A DNA stretch of 64,000 nucleotides from positions 1,426,001 through 1,490,000 of the forward strand of contig JAAROD010000015.1 in NCBI GenBank assembly GCA_012274445.1, written 5' to 3'. The position numbers and the translations under genes were made by a program. The stretch comes from Sclerotiophoma versabilis (taxonomy: Eukaryota > Ascomycota > Dothideomycetes > Pleosporales > Didymellaceae). Position 1 is the stretch's first letter, and every line of letters begins with the position of its first letter. Shown here in pieces: positions 44,056 through 55,753 of this stretch. A model generated the notes under the pieces. It saw only the letters and a list, made by a program, of their open reading frames with translations, was not told the origin of the DNA and did not search any database.

Positions 44056-45867
44056 TTGAGTGGTGGAGGCTAGAGAGAGGGGAGCTGGAGATGTCGGTGC
44101 TCAAGCTCGAGCTTCGCTTCCGAACAATTCCGTCGGGTACCTGCCTCTTTCGTCCCAGACATCGACATGATCACAACACACGAACTGCCATGCAAACGTG
44201 GGATCAACGATCGACTTTTGTTTAATAAGCTCGTGCTATTAATTGAATATTCAAAGTCAACATGGACACGCACGGTATCGTGAGTGGTCTAACCAGTTTG
44301 ATCGAAGCCCAAAAGACCTAGATTCTGCAAGAGTGCTCTTCCTTTCCTCCTGGGCACTGCTGCGATCTTCATGGACCGACTAACCTCAGCATTACCTTCG
44401 AGCATAAGAAATACAAGCACACTGGGCCTCGCATCAGGATATGGAGCGATCAGGCCCAATGACGACCATGTCTTGCTGTTCACAAGGATGAATCCTGCAA
44501 TATCCGCGGAGTATCTCCATCGACTTGAGCACCAACACAACTGCAGATGTTCGGTGCCATTGACAGCTTGTCGCCCTTTCCACTCAAAACGGAGACTTTT
44601 GAAGCCTGGTGGGGTGGGCTGCTATTAAATCACGGAGAGCGGCAGTTTAACGGCGCAGGAGAGCATGTCAGGAAGCTCTTTCCAGCTGTCAAGGTCTTTG
44701 ACATCTGATGATCTAGTCCCCAGGTTTTATGTGCAGCTGCGGTCAGAAAGACAGCGAAGTCGAATGTGCTCGACTACAGCGCAGTAACCACAACATCAAT
44801 ATCCCTACAATTGCTGTTCTTGCAACGAGGGCCAAGCTTGAAAATCATCGCCACCCCGCCACCTATTGCCAAAGTCCATGACCTCGTTAAAGCAATGCTA
44901 TCCTTGAGTCAAGCTTACGACTGACTTCGTCTCCGGGTCAATGTTCATCATGGGAGCTTGCCAAGAACACACGCGGCAAAGTTGCCCTGAATGTACTTGA
45001 GGCGCACTAGCACCCCAACCTGCGACTCCTCGTCTGTCACGCTTGTGGTTTCAGGAAGAACCTGACAAAGTTCATGACAACGATGCTAAGACGACAGGAC
45101 GTCAGCCCACAACAAATTGCCCCATAGCTGATCGCAATCAGCCTCCAAAAATACATAGACTTTAAATGACACCCTTCGCTCCACATGTAAAATCTCGACT
45201 TCCAGCATAGACGCTTGGCACATCACAGTCAGATGTTGACATCGATACTCAAAAGGGCTAATCTTACAACGTTCGATCGTTGCGGGATCTGGATCAATAT
45301 TGTGGGCCTTGGAATCTGATACCCATGAGTCCCGCAAGCCTGGCCTCCACATTCCTGGTGTACTCCCACGAGGCTCAGGAGTCTTTCTTGACTTGAAGTG
45401 TATATATGCATGTCGTAACCAGAAAAATGGTACCCGCATACGATGCAGCCTAAATGTTATGATGCACAGTTGCTGTCGCTGTGCCCGACAGCGCTACCGA
45501 AACTCTATTTGCTTGATAGTGTGGCCTCAAACTGCGGGAGCACGCGGCTAGCACTAGCATTGAGGTACCAGCGTCTGACGTACGCTGATTCGGCATCCGG
45601 AATATGTTTTCTGGCATCAACCTGGATGGTCTGTAGGCGACCTTTCTCGAAAGACCCTCCTTGGGCCCCCGCAATTCTGACAGACAGTTTTGTGCCAACC
45701 TTACCTTACAGATGAAGACACGAACGAAGACTGATGGGTCTCATTCACCATGTCGTGCGTCAAGATAATGGCAACCAGGAGGTACTACGACGAGCTCTTT
45801 CCTGTAGTTTGGCTGACGCAATCTACAGTTTACACCAAGCTTTCTTGCGCAAACACGCCAACCGCAG
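44056..45867. other. Gene-poor region, possibly with remnants
   Basis: A 1.81-kb gap without a confident gene. A 53-codon frame at 44547-44708 has protein-like composition (FEAWWGGLLLNHGERQFNG, then HVRKLFPAVKVFD) but no recognisable family. Downstream, short frames around 44720-45060 look like broken coding sequence. An upstream exon of the rhodopsin-type gene may lie near its right end. Confidence 0.35.
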
Positions 45868-47043
45868 ATGATCGCTGGCAATATCATTGTCCAGACTCTC
45901 AGTTCCTTGTTCTTCTTTGCGAGAGCATATTCTCGAGCTGCCATTATTAAAGCCTGGAGGACAGAAGATTACATCCTTACGTTGGCATGGGTAAGTAAAA
46001 GCACATGGTCAAGGCTCATTGTGATACGACAACCCGAACTTACATTTCAACAGGTGTTTTGCACCGGCTATAGCATCTGCCAGTACGGTCAGATAGATAA
46101 CGGTAGTGGACGTCATGCAATTGCAACATCTATGAAAAACCCACAGGCCCCTATCACCTCGCAGAAGTACGCATACGCGGCCCAGATCATTCTCTTTCCC
46201 GCACTTGCGCTGTCGAAGATGAGCATATGCCTCACATATCTTCGCATCTTCTACGCAGACAAGCGTGGCCGCTACATGATTCTGGCACTACTGGTCCTCC
46301 TGGTACTTCTGACCTTCCCTTTCATGTTCGAAGTCGCGTTTCAGTGTCGCCCAGTCCATGTCTATTGGACCGAAGGACGTCCGGCCGCGAAGTGCCTTGC
46401 GGACTTACCAGCCTTCTTCCTCAGCGGAAGCCTCACCGTTTTCGTTGATGTTGCGCTGATAGCCATCGTGTTACCTCGTGTGCTCGAACTGCAGCTGCAT
46501 CCACGACAAAGATGGGCTTTGACGGGCATCGTTCTCCTCGGTTCTCTCGCTGTTATTGCTGGCATAGTACGCATGGTGCGGGTCAGCAGCTCGATAACGA
46601 TGCCCAACTTCGAACCTAGCTGGGATCATTACGATATATCAATCTGGACGTCCACAGAGATCTATGTCAGTCTCTTGTGTGCTTCTGCACCAGGTGTCAA
46701 ACCGGTAGTTGTCAAGATCCTACCAAAACTGCTTGGTTCATCTTTCTCACGAAGTCGCACGCGGGCGACTGGACGAGCAGATCCTGGTATCGAGCTTGGC
46801 CTTGGGTCGAAATGGAAGAGGACAACTATTGGTAGTGCACGGATGAACAATAGACAGCTGAGCGAATCAGTATTGGATACTACTGACGGCCTGTATACGG
46901 AAGTTGGAAGCGGCGTAGACGTGCGCAGTCTGAGTGCAAAGAGCGAGGATAGACCAGCGACAGCTACTAGCGAAGGTAAAAGTAGTCAAGGTGGCCACAT
47001 CTACAAGACGAGCGATATCTCGATACAAACTCATGCCTTATAG
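45868..47043 (+). CDS. Rhodopsin-domain/Pth11-like seven-helix membrane protein
   Basis: Two exons: 45868-45990 and 46054-47043; 370 residues. The intron (GTAAGT to CAACAG) is 63 nt with no in-frame stop, so the unspliced frame is open too. Family marks include a short exterior head, then RAYSRAAIIKAWRTEDYILT (the 'R..R/K...DD/ED' loop after helix 1), GYSICQYGQIDNGSGRHA, SKMSICLTYLRIFY, a Cys-containing FQCRPVHVYW, and IVRMVRVSSS before EPSWDHYDISIWTSTEIYVS. About seven helices can be counted. The cytosolic tail is Ser/Thr-rich. Many such genes exist in Pezizomycotina; some act as surface sensors like Magnaporthe Pth11. The start is uncertain: in-frame codons (TPSFLAQTRQPQ) precede this ATG and could belong to an upstream exon. 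Confidence 0.82.
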   Translation: MIAGNIIVQTLSSLFFFARAYSRAAIIKAWRTEDYILTLAWVSKSTWSRLIVIRQPELTFQQVFCTGYSICQYGQIDNGSGRHAIATSMKNPQAPITSQKYAYAAQIILFPALALSKMSICLTYLRIFYADKRGRYMILALLVLLVLLTFPFMFEVAFQCRPVHVYWTEGRPAAKCLADLPAFFLSGSLTVFVDVALIAIVLPRVLELQLHPRQRWALTGIVLLGSLAVIAGIVRMVRVSSSITMPNFEPSWDHYDISIWTSTEIYVSLLCASAPGVKPVVVKILPKLLGSSFSRSRTRATGRADPGIELGLGSKWKRTTIGSARMNNRQLSESVLDTTDGLYTEVGSGVDVRSLSAKSEDRPATATSEGKSSQGGHIYKTSDISIQTHAL

Positions 47044-47694
47044 GAAGATCTAAGATAATGTTAGATTATAGTGTTTGCATAGAGCTGACCTCCTCAGTCA
47101 CCTGCTTCGTTTGAACATCGAGGAAAGAGTGTAACGCTAACAGGACCTTAGAGTGACCATGGCTCTCTTATAAAAGGAGGTATATCCAGTACGCATCAAT
47201 CGAGCCTTTTGAGGTGTATCTTGTCCTCGTAGCTTCGCTTGTTGGCTATCCTACACGCGACCCCCAAGAACAAACCAACTGGCTTTGTATAAGATCGTTT
47301 AATCCAGTGTCCTAGACAATCCAGGACAGCCAAAAATAAAAATAAAAATAAAACGAGACACAGCAAGCTCTCTTTGTTCGGGACGTCTACATGAACCCAC
47401 ACAGAAGCCTCGTCGCTACATGGACCCAATTCCTTTCCTCGATGTATCCTTCCTGCCACACTTGGTACGTTCTGACCAAAACTAGCATGGGTCTACTTCA
47501 TTTCCTAGTATCTGGTATCGTCAAAGGAGCATTGAGTCATGGATAAATGACTATGACGGTGTGCTCGCACAACGTATCTCTGTCAAACCTCACACACGAA
47601 GGGAATTCCAAATCAACATTGAAGCGCCCAATACGATAACCATTCATGACCAGAAGCCCTCATTCTATAACCTGATTACGATAATCTTCGGTCA
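47044..47694. other. Intergenic region before the zinc-ribbon pair
   Basis: A 651-bp gap with a short A-rich array (AAAAAT units at about 47332-47354). No gene recognised. Confidence 0.5.
47332..47354. repeat. AAAAAT hexamer array
   Basis: Three to four copies of a 6-nt A-rich unit. Confidence 0.85.
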
Positions 47695-48828
47695 ATGAAG
47701 ACTCATACCGATGGTTTGTGGTTGTGTTGCTGTGGATTCGAGAATAAGCTTTTTCACTGAACTGGACCTTATCCGTTCAAGCACTTGAGTTGTGAAAAGT
47801 GCAGACATGTCTTGTGCGGACACTGTGAGACTAGCGAGATTCTGGCTCCATGGGAGAAGAATCGCGTGATTCCGAACGCAAATGGACCATGGCTTACCCA
47901 AGTCTGTCCTTCTTACGGTCTCTCTTATCTAGTGGTCGTCAACAATAACCATTTTGAGTGGGTACTGATGGAGGTGTGTCATTCTGGTCATGCTACGAAC
48001 TCCAGGTGGCTCAAGTATGCGATTGGGATGCCGGGAAGGTATCAATTGTATCCTAAGCAAGTAGCTTGTGAGCTGAAGAAGAAGCGGCTGAAGATGGAGC
48101 TTGATCCATCGCTGGAGGCCTTCAACCAACGTCCATGTGAGTACGATTTGGCGTAAAATATGTTAGCATACTTTTCAAAACGTGGGAATCTTGGTATTGA
48201 AAACTATCCTAAATCTTTGAAGGACTGCCCAGGACTTGAATGCCAGCAAGCTCTCATTTCCTCACAAGATCCACATAACTCCGCCCAAAACACTACGATT
48301 TCCTCTTCAAATCCCCCATCCACACAGGCGAGATACATCCCACAAACATGGCGACCGACTAATGCGGGTATCAACAAGTCCTCCCTCAAGCGCTCTGGTT
48401 CTCGGCGCAGCAAGCATGGTAGTCCTTACGTTCCTCACTTGGCGTCGTACCAGGAGCTGCTTGCATCGGCTCATCGCCATCTTGACAATCGTCCGAGGAC
48501 CTGGGCAGCTGATGCAGGTCACATGGCGCTGCGTGACCGGGCGGAGGCTTTCCTCAACATTATGCTTGGGGAAGTGAACTACAACGCGGTCAAGAGTACA
48601 GAAGACGGTGAGTTGATGATTCAGGACGTAATTCGCGAGAACTTCTTGAATTTTTATCCGTTAGTGCAGCAGTATGCCACTTGGCGCGGATCTCATGCAG
48701 AGGATGTCTATGCACAGCACGGCATCGATCGTGTTGCTAACTTGATAACTTCAGTGCCGGACCAGTATGCACCCAAGCCTATCCGACGAGTTGTAACGTA
48801 TGATCAGCTATTTGATATCGCTGAGTAG
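47695..48828 (+). pseudogene. Decayed double-zinc-ribbon paralogue (two in-frame stops)
   Basis: From an ATG at 47695 one frame runs to 48828 with only two stops: TGA at 47758-47760 and TAA at 48154-48156. The conceptual product parallels the intact gene at 49221-50507 in order: LCCCGFEN against RCCCGHEN; YPFKHLSCEKCRHVLCGHCE against FPFKHLKCGSCDHVLCEHCE; VCPSYGLS against VCPSCGLS; RWLKYAIGMPGRYQLYP against EWRKYAIGTPHGFRLNP; DCPGLE against ECPGLR; SLKRSGSRRSKHGSP against WLKRSGAHRGKPPSY. The stop TGA aligns with a Phe of the intact copy. One zinc ligand is lost (CPSY for CPSC). The unique C-terminus after about 48430 is longer than in the intact copy. Both stops lying in one unshifted frame suggests recent decay or a two-part gene; a pseudogene is the simplest reading. 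Confidence 0.7.
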
Positions 48829-49220
48829 ATGCGGACAGGTGCTGATAGTAAGTATTCTGGTAATAATGGCTGATAAGCCAATGACGATCCTATAGCATAT
48901 GTTGTACGTGAGATTTGTCCTTTCCTAAAGGGCAACGTTAATCAGATCAGTAACCTTCCCAATGAACGAGACACTAGTATAATCGGGCATCTGCTGTGTT
49001 GACGAACAGGGTGCTAGCAGCGCTCATAGGCGGGTTTCATGTCGCTTCGATGTCACCTTCGACTGTCACACTCGACATTGTGTAAAAATAATGAACCACA
49101 CTATCCACGACCAGTGGAGCTCAGCGTTCATATTTCATCACACATCCGACTGTACACCAGATTCGAAGTTCTCAATCCTGAACCTTCAGACAATCTTCTC
49201 CTTCATCACACTCCACCACC
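48829..49220. promoter_or_regulatory. Spacer between the two zinc-ribbon copies
   Basis: A 392-bp gap that should hold the promoter of the intact copy. Nothing else was recognised. Confidence 0.4.
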
Positions 49221-50507
49221 ATGACTCTCATTATAGCGCTGTTCGGCAAAAAGGCCCCAGAGATCTCTCCCCTCACTCCTTTCCAGTTAGAACACCTGCT
49301 TAGGACGGCAGAGCCTGCGGAGCATTCTGGTATTCCATACCCCTGTCTAGGCGCTGGCGCCGAGACGGTCGAGTATCCACACCTACATGCTCTCGAGACG
49401 CGGGATGGTGTGTGGAGGTGCTGCTGTGGACACGAAAACCCGTTGGTACACTTCAAAGGTACTTTTCCCTTCAAGCACTTGAAGTGTGGCTCATGTGATC
49501 ATGTATTGTGCGAGCACTGCGAGACGATGGATATGATTACCTTGTTGCACGGTGAGGGGGATACTAAGATCCGGTCCCATAACAATGCTGAGCTGCGACT
49601 CCAAGTCTGTCCTTCCTGCGGCCTGTCTCATCGCGCCGAGTTTCGGACTCCTGACCACCACGGTGAGCGCTTGTGTTGGGTGCCAATGGCATCTCGCTCC
49701 CACGCTGAAACATGTTTATGTGGTGAGGCGGCTAAGTTCGAATGGCGGAAGTATGCTATTGGTACGCCGCACGGGTTTCGATTGAATCCTGAGAAGGCGG
49801 CGCATAGTTGCCAGATGAAGATGATGCAAAAGAAGATCATAATGGCAGCTTCGAGGTATCCTCAGAAGTTTCCAGAACATGCTGAGGAGCGCGTCGACTC
49901 CTTATGGGAGTGCCCGGGTCTTCGACGAATGGAGGCTTTCAACGCTTTAGAAACTGCTCATACTTTTGTGCAAGACACACGGGCGTGCCCGTCAACGCGT
50001 GCATCAACACAACTCATACCTATCTCGCAAGGAAGGCACCAAGAGATGACCGTGAACATCAATGAGTCTTGGCTTAAACGTTCTGGAGCACATCGCGGCA
50101 AGCCTCCCTCATACAATCATTCGGCTACGCACCACGAGTCACCTGTTGCACCCCGACCACCACTGACCGCTCGTGCAGAAACATGGACGACCGCAGAGGG
50201 CCACCGCCAGGCCCATGAAGTTGCGGAAGCTGCCATGAAGCCCTCCTTTAAGTCTCGATTTGATCCTCGCGGAGAGGATGAATCCAGCATGGACGGGACT
50301 GCGCAACACGTACGACCAGCTTCAACTCTCGAAGACGTCCCATGTCAGCCTCTTTCTCGAGTCCAAACAGATGGGCCTTGCTCAAATGTCCGAACCAAGT
50401 CCAACGGCCCAACACGCAAGATGAAATCCAACAAAACAACGCGGGAGAACTCTGACTGGGCCGAGACATATCGGTTGTACAATAAGAAAATGGGCAACTT
50501 CTCTTAA
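49221..50507 (+). CDS. Putative double zinc ribbon domain protein
   Basis: Single exon, 428 residues. The N-terminal 65 residues are variable. Residues about 68-215 hold two cysteine-rich ribbons: WRCCCGHEN with LKCGSCDHVLCEHCE, and LQVCPSCGLSHRAEF with ETCLCGEAAKFEWRKYAIGT. The paired CxC/CxxC elements look like zinc ligands. The C-terminal half is polar and probably disordered, ending in basic residues (RKMKSNKTTRENSDW). I recall proteins annotated as 'probable double zinc ribbon' in Dothideomycetes, often in several copies; the function is unknown. No signal peptide or DNA-binding motif is obvious. The adjacent, damaged paralogue lies about 400 bp upstream in the same orientation. Confidence 0.75.
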   Translation: MTLIIALFGKKAPEISPLTPFQLEHLLRTAEPAEHSGIPYPCLGAGAETVEYPHLHALETRDGVWRCCCGHENPLVHFKGTFPFKHLKCGSCDHVLCEHCETMDMITLLHGEGDTKIRSHNNAELRLQVCPSCGLSHRAEFRTPDHHGERLCWVPMASRSHAETCLCGEAAKFEWRKYAIGTPHGFRLNPEKAAHSCQMKMMQKKIIMAASRYPQKFPEHAEERVDSLWECPGLRRMEAFNALETAHTFVQDTRACPSTRASTQLIPISQGRHQEMTVNINESWLKRSGAHRGKPPSYNHSATHHESPVAPRPPLTARAETWTTAEGHRQAHEVAEAAMKPSFKSRFDPRGEDESSMDGTAQHVRPASTLEDVPCQPLSRVQTDGPCSNVRTKSNGPTRKMKSNKTTRENSDWAETYRLYNKKMGNFS

Positions 50508-50783
50508 CGAACATATGAATATTGACCAATCTTTTCTGTAATACAACCAATCAAAACGCTGTAATCGATGCAAGGCCGTTCACTTACTGTGCCTAGTGAA
50601 GGTTAGGGGGCAGATCTTAGCGGTGCGTGAATTCATAGCCAACCACATTCGATACAATACTCGCATCTCTATACTAAAATCATGCTAAGCGAACAAGACT
50701 CTTCTGACCTTCTATTAGGACTTTGTCATCTAGGGTATACTATCCATACTGAAAACCTTACGCGCCTAAGCCTGGTTCCCTTC

Positions 50784-53700
50784 TCACAAGCCAATAGTAA
50801 TCCTCATCTGCTCCTCCCCTCTCACCACCCCCTCTTTCCCAGCTCTTCTTGGCTTCCCGAACAAACACTGCCACAAATCCTCATTCTGGACTGCCTCGCC
50901 CCCACTGCCCTTACTAAGCAACTGCCTGAGCGGCGCGGCCTCCATCTCCGCCGAATTCGCCTTGTCCAAGCTCTTTTCCTGAGCAGCCCTGGGCGTCGCA
51001 GCACCAGAAGTGCTTGCTGACTTTGAAGTGTTGGAGTCGGAGGCACTCTTCATGTGTTCCAAGCGGCGAGCGACGGAGATATCGTAGATAGCCTCTTCGA
51101 CGGTATTGCTTATGAGATACATGAAGACGGTTGTTGGACGCTGTTGACCGATACGATGGACTCTGGCAATAGCCTGGAGTTCGATTGCTGGATTGATGAG
51201 TGGTTCGCACAGGAAAACGTACGTCGCATTGACCAGGTTCAGCCCCGAGGAGTCTGATTTGGCGTCGAGCAGGAAGGCTTCCACAGCGGGGTCTTTTTTG
51301 AATTTCTCTATGCCGTCTTTCGCTTGAATGTTCGAGCAACCGATCTTCCATGCATGGAATGCGGTTTCTAACACTTCCAAGAAATCGCGGTATTGTGAGA
51401 AAATGACCGACTTCGCACCAGGGTCGTTGGCTCGGATCCAGAGGAGGTGTTTAGCGAGCATGTCGATCTTAGAGCCATAGGAGCCGGAAAGGTCGATCAT
51501 TTTAATCTCTTTAAGGGTTGTGTCGGAAATCTCTGAATAGATGGATATGTCGGTTGTCTTTGGCATTGAGACCGGAGGAGGGCTTTGAGAACGCGGGGAG
51601 ACAGGCTTTGTGGGTATTGCGCTGGGCTTGAGACTGATGTCTTTGAAATCCGAACTCTTTAGCTTTTGCTTACAAAGGGGACAGGTTCGATGCGCATGCC
51701 ACCACTGGTTAATGCACTCCTTGCAGTACTAGCATGGCTTTTAGAGACATTCGATTACGTGGAGAGAGTGACCTACCTTATGGCCGCAGGTTGTGAGAAC
51801 ACCGACCTCGATAGTCTCTTGACAGATGATGCAGTCCGCAGCCGCACTCTTCTGGTCCTCGGCTCGCAAGTTCATCAAGTAAGCGTGCTTCGCTCTTAAA
51901 GCAGTCACACCTTCTAGACCCTTGCTTCGCCGATAATCGAATATCTGGAAAGCAGCCTGGTCAAACTCTTCATCAAGTTTCTCTTTATACGCCGCCACAG
52001 TATCCGATATATGCTGAAACTGTCGGTAATACTCCAGACGCTGGTTCATAGTGCCTCGGAACAGCTCTTGCTCCTTCTCCATCTCAAGCAAAGCTTTGCT
52101 TTGCTGTGACATGATGGTCTGAACACCGCTTAAGTGCTTCTGAAGCACGCTCGACTCGATTGCGGCGCGATTGTCGTCGTTCTCAGCTCTCCACTGCAGA
52201 GGAGTAATCTTCGAGCGAAGCTCGGCGATCACACCCTTCAATGAGCCACCATGCAGAGTCGACATAAGTTCTCGTCGCTGTTTCGCAAACTCAAGTAGGA
52301 GCTCGGGTGCATGGCCCCTATCTACGTCCTCACCTTTGCTGAGAGCTCTCCTCTCCGCTGTTTTTAGTTCTTCTTCAGTGAGGGTGTCTCGTAGACCATG
52401 AACCGCAAGATTTCGATCTGCAACAAGAGTTCGCAGTGCCATGATGGACACATACAGCTCGTCTTGCGCTTTCAAAGAGTTTTCGTATTCTTCTCCAGTG
52501 GTCTCCATATCATCGTCATCATCAGTTAGACGCATCAAAAGAATTTCGATAATTTTTGCCCGCCATTCCTGAACCTTTGCTGCTTGCGCATTCAGGAAGT
52601 CGCTGACTTCGTCAATTGTTTCTAAAACCCGGCGGCTCTCAATGCCGCCGAGGTCGGGAAGTTCGTCAATTGTGGGTAGCTGGTGATATGGTCTACCATT
52701 TTCGACCTTTCTCATTTGTCGTTGTGTCGTACTCTTGACATCTCTAAGTAGTTCACGTCGAACGGCTTTGGCTTGATCGTACCATTCTGTCTCCAATTGT
52801 TCTTCGCGCAAGGCTTGCTCCGTGTCAGGTTCCTGTGCCTCGAGAAAGTCCTTCATTTGATGATGTGTGGTGGCAATGAAGAACTTGCACATATGTTCGA
52901 GTTCCAAGAACGATCGCAAAGATCTGCGGTGAGCAGAGATGTTACCCAAAGTCTCTTTCTCCACACTTTCTTCGGCGTCAGATTCTTCGTCTTGTTTGAG
53001 TGCGATTGCTGACACGCCGAACCTGTTCTGCTCCTGCTCCAGTTCCTCTCGACACATGCTGACATAGGCCTTTGCCTCCTCTAGAGCTGCGGTGTAGAAG
53101 GGTAGTGCGTTCTCTGCACGTTTGTCGACGTTACCAGCATACGCCGTGACATGTCCCATCTTGATCCGGTTGAGGATCATCTCGCGGGCATCAGCTTTCC
53201 ATTTGGTACTATTGTGATCGATCATGATCTCAAGAACTTCATGTACTGTTCGCAACGGTCCGTTCCTTGCACCCAAAGCTCGCTTGTTCTTGCGTCCGAC
53301 ATGTGCGTGCAGGCAAGTTTGCCTCAAACGAACTAGCCACTCACGCATTCGCTCGAGTGTTTCCGATCTGGTAGGGTCACTTTCTGCATCCAAGGGTTCT
53401 CCTTCTGGTCCCAGCCAGCACTCGTCACACATTTGACGAACAAGGTCAGAGTAATTCTGCTCCTCAATCGCAGTGAAGGGTATTGTGATGACGGCACGCT
53501 TCTGTGGAGGAAGACATAGATCGTCACGAACTTTGTCCTTGGTGTGCCGTAATGTGATCTGATTGAATATGGCGTAGAACGAAGACTTGTCCAAGCGATC
53601 CCAAACGGCCTTATTCTGAGCGAAGGCATCGCATCTCAAGAACGTCAGAAGCCCGCGCAGATCTTGCAAGTCTTTTCGCAATGGTGTACCAGAGACAGCC

Positions 53701-55333
53701 CAAGCATTGCATCGCGGTATGACGCGCGCAACTTTAGCTGCATTGCTGACACCACTTTCCACCATTTGAGCCTCGTCAAGACAAACTCTCCACCAGGAAA
53801 TCTCCACAAGGGGGCTTTTTCGGCGTTCATGACGCGGCTCATGTCGTAAAAATCGATCAGGTGGCGGCGTAGCATAATGAATTTCTTTCGACAATATGCT
53901 GTAGGTTGTCAGGACCACATCGTAGCGCATCAACTCTTCTACTGTCGCTGCTGCATGTTCTCTTCTTGACGCAGTGGGCGACGGCAGCCCTTTGTAGTGG
54001 AGGACTTTCAGTTCTGGTGCGTGCGTGTGTATCTCGCTACGCCACTGTTCGAGAATGCTGGGTGGGGTGATGATGAGGGTAGCACCTGATGTTCGGACTT
54101 GAGCCCCTGTGTTTCTGTCGAAAACCTTTTCGTATTGAATATGACGCTTGTGGTGAGAAATCAGAGCAACCAACTCGACTGTCTTGCCGAGGCCCATTTC
54201 CTCCGCTAACATTCCACCTCTTAATGATTGTAGTGCATCACCTTTCGCAGCGTCCAGATCAGCTACAATCATGCCTCGAAGCGCGCTAATATAGCATGTA
54301 GTGCCATTTGCATCTTGCGCAAGACTGAACGATGCCGGTGTAACATCCCCAACGAAAGGCTCAAGCCGTCCAGTCGCAGAGTAGGTTACACCCTCTCGTC
54401 GCAACAACCAGTCAACAGCCCTCTGCTGAAATGGATAGAGGGTCGTGTCCGCCAATTTATGCTGAATCTGCGGAGATATCTGTTGGTCGACAGGTGGGAC
54501 ATGTACCGAGTCGTAAAAGTCCGAGAGCGCCCAGCCAGTATCAGACTGTGCGGTTACGTCTCGAAAGTACCTGGAGAGCAAGCGCAGGTCCTCCTTCATT
54601 ATGCGGGGACTCACGGAAGGGTCTTCCACTACAGACAACCCCAAAAGCCAGCGGAGCTCCACGTCCAACTTGTATGTATGCGGTGATGTAGGTGACGGTG
54701 AGAGCGAACATTGGGAAAAGGCAGCTCGTGGCTTTGTTCGAGACTTGCGGCCTTGAACTGTGTGCGCTAGCGATTCGGTGGCTTTGAGATGTGATTTGAC
54801 AGACTCGAGGGAGGCGGTATTGATGGTGGCGAGGACATCAACGCTGGCGTTGGTGACTGCATCGAACAGCATAATCCTAGATTGGCCGGCGCCAAGGTCG
54901 AAGAAGCGCTCAAAGCAAAGAACAGCAGGCTTCTCCGTTCTCGATACTAGTGAGACTGGTTGTTGCGAGGCGGGGCTAGGAGCAAAGTTCTAGAGGCTGG
55001 TCACTTTGGCATACTTTGTAGTGTGATGTGAAGCCCTACCAGATTGATGGAGACCTTTGCCAAGACCACGCTTCGGTCTTGCTGAGGTTGTGCAGTCTGC
55101 GTATTATGATGGCTTTTGACATCGATCTTGCGCCTCTTCTGTGGTGGCTCCTCGCAGCCATTTGGGGCGTCTGTAGCAGCCAAAAGGGCATGCAAGGTCC
55201 TGAGACTCTGCACGGCGTCTTGGGGGTTTGGTGGCGCCGGAAGTGATGCACTCTTTGAGGTCGGTCCGGGCAGATCGCCGATTATCTGCGATCTGAAAGC
55301 CAGGACCTCTGCTTCGATATTGAAGCAAGCCAT
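50784..55333 (-). CDS. SNF2-type helicase with RING finger, Irc20/SHPRH-like E3 ligase
   Basis: Three exons: 55333-55040, 54989-51777 and 51728-50784; 1483 residues. The ATPase is split. The first lobe has LYPFQQRAVDWLLRRE, GGMLAEEMGLGKTVELVALI (Walker A near residue 364) and CLDEAQMVES (DEAQ box). A long coiled-coil insert follows, then a RING finger: CIICQETIEVGVLTTCGHK completed after the last intron by YCKECINQWWHAHRTCPLC. The second lobe has SVIFSQYRDFLEVLE, SSGLNLVNATYVFLCEP and IARVHRIGQQRPT. This order, a RING between the lobes, defines the SHPRH/Irc20 group of ubiquitin ligases in DNA damage tolerance and recombination control. N-terminal basic patch (QKRRKID) may direct it to the nucleus. 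The junctions all keep phase 0. Confidence 0.93.
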
Positions 55334-55753
55334 GCTCAGCAACTGAGGCAAGGCAGTGGACACGGAGAGCAATGGTACTCGACGCGAACGCGATGACACG
55401 CCCGCGCTAGCGTTATCGATAAGCAGGGATATTGCCCCACCGGCAGGCAGCTGTCAGACTAATGCCCGTGTGAGTTGTGATAACCCAGACGTTGTCGTTT
55501 CTGATTTGAGAGGCTCTGCAAAGATCAGACCCTGGTATATTTACCCATGGTAAGCAGCTGTTATGTAGTCCCCTTGCCACAATCTACAATGGGCAGTGCG
55601 CCTACAATCGTCTGCCATGCATTTCGCATGTGCACTTCGCCAATAGGATGGAAAAACCCGGGTGGGATGAAGAAGTCGATTGAGCTTTCGTTCGCTGTAT
55701 AGGGTATCAAACGCCGGAAACCAAGTATTATTTGCTGCCGCAGAAGGGTTGAA
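55334..55753. other. Intergenic region between the Irc20-like and THOC5-like genes
   Basis: A 420-bp gap between tandem minus-strand genes; it contains the promoter of the Irc20-like gene and the 3' end of the THOC5-like gene. No motif recognised. Confidence 0.45.
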
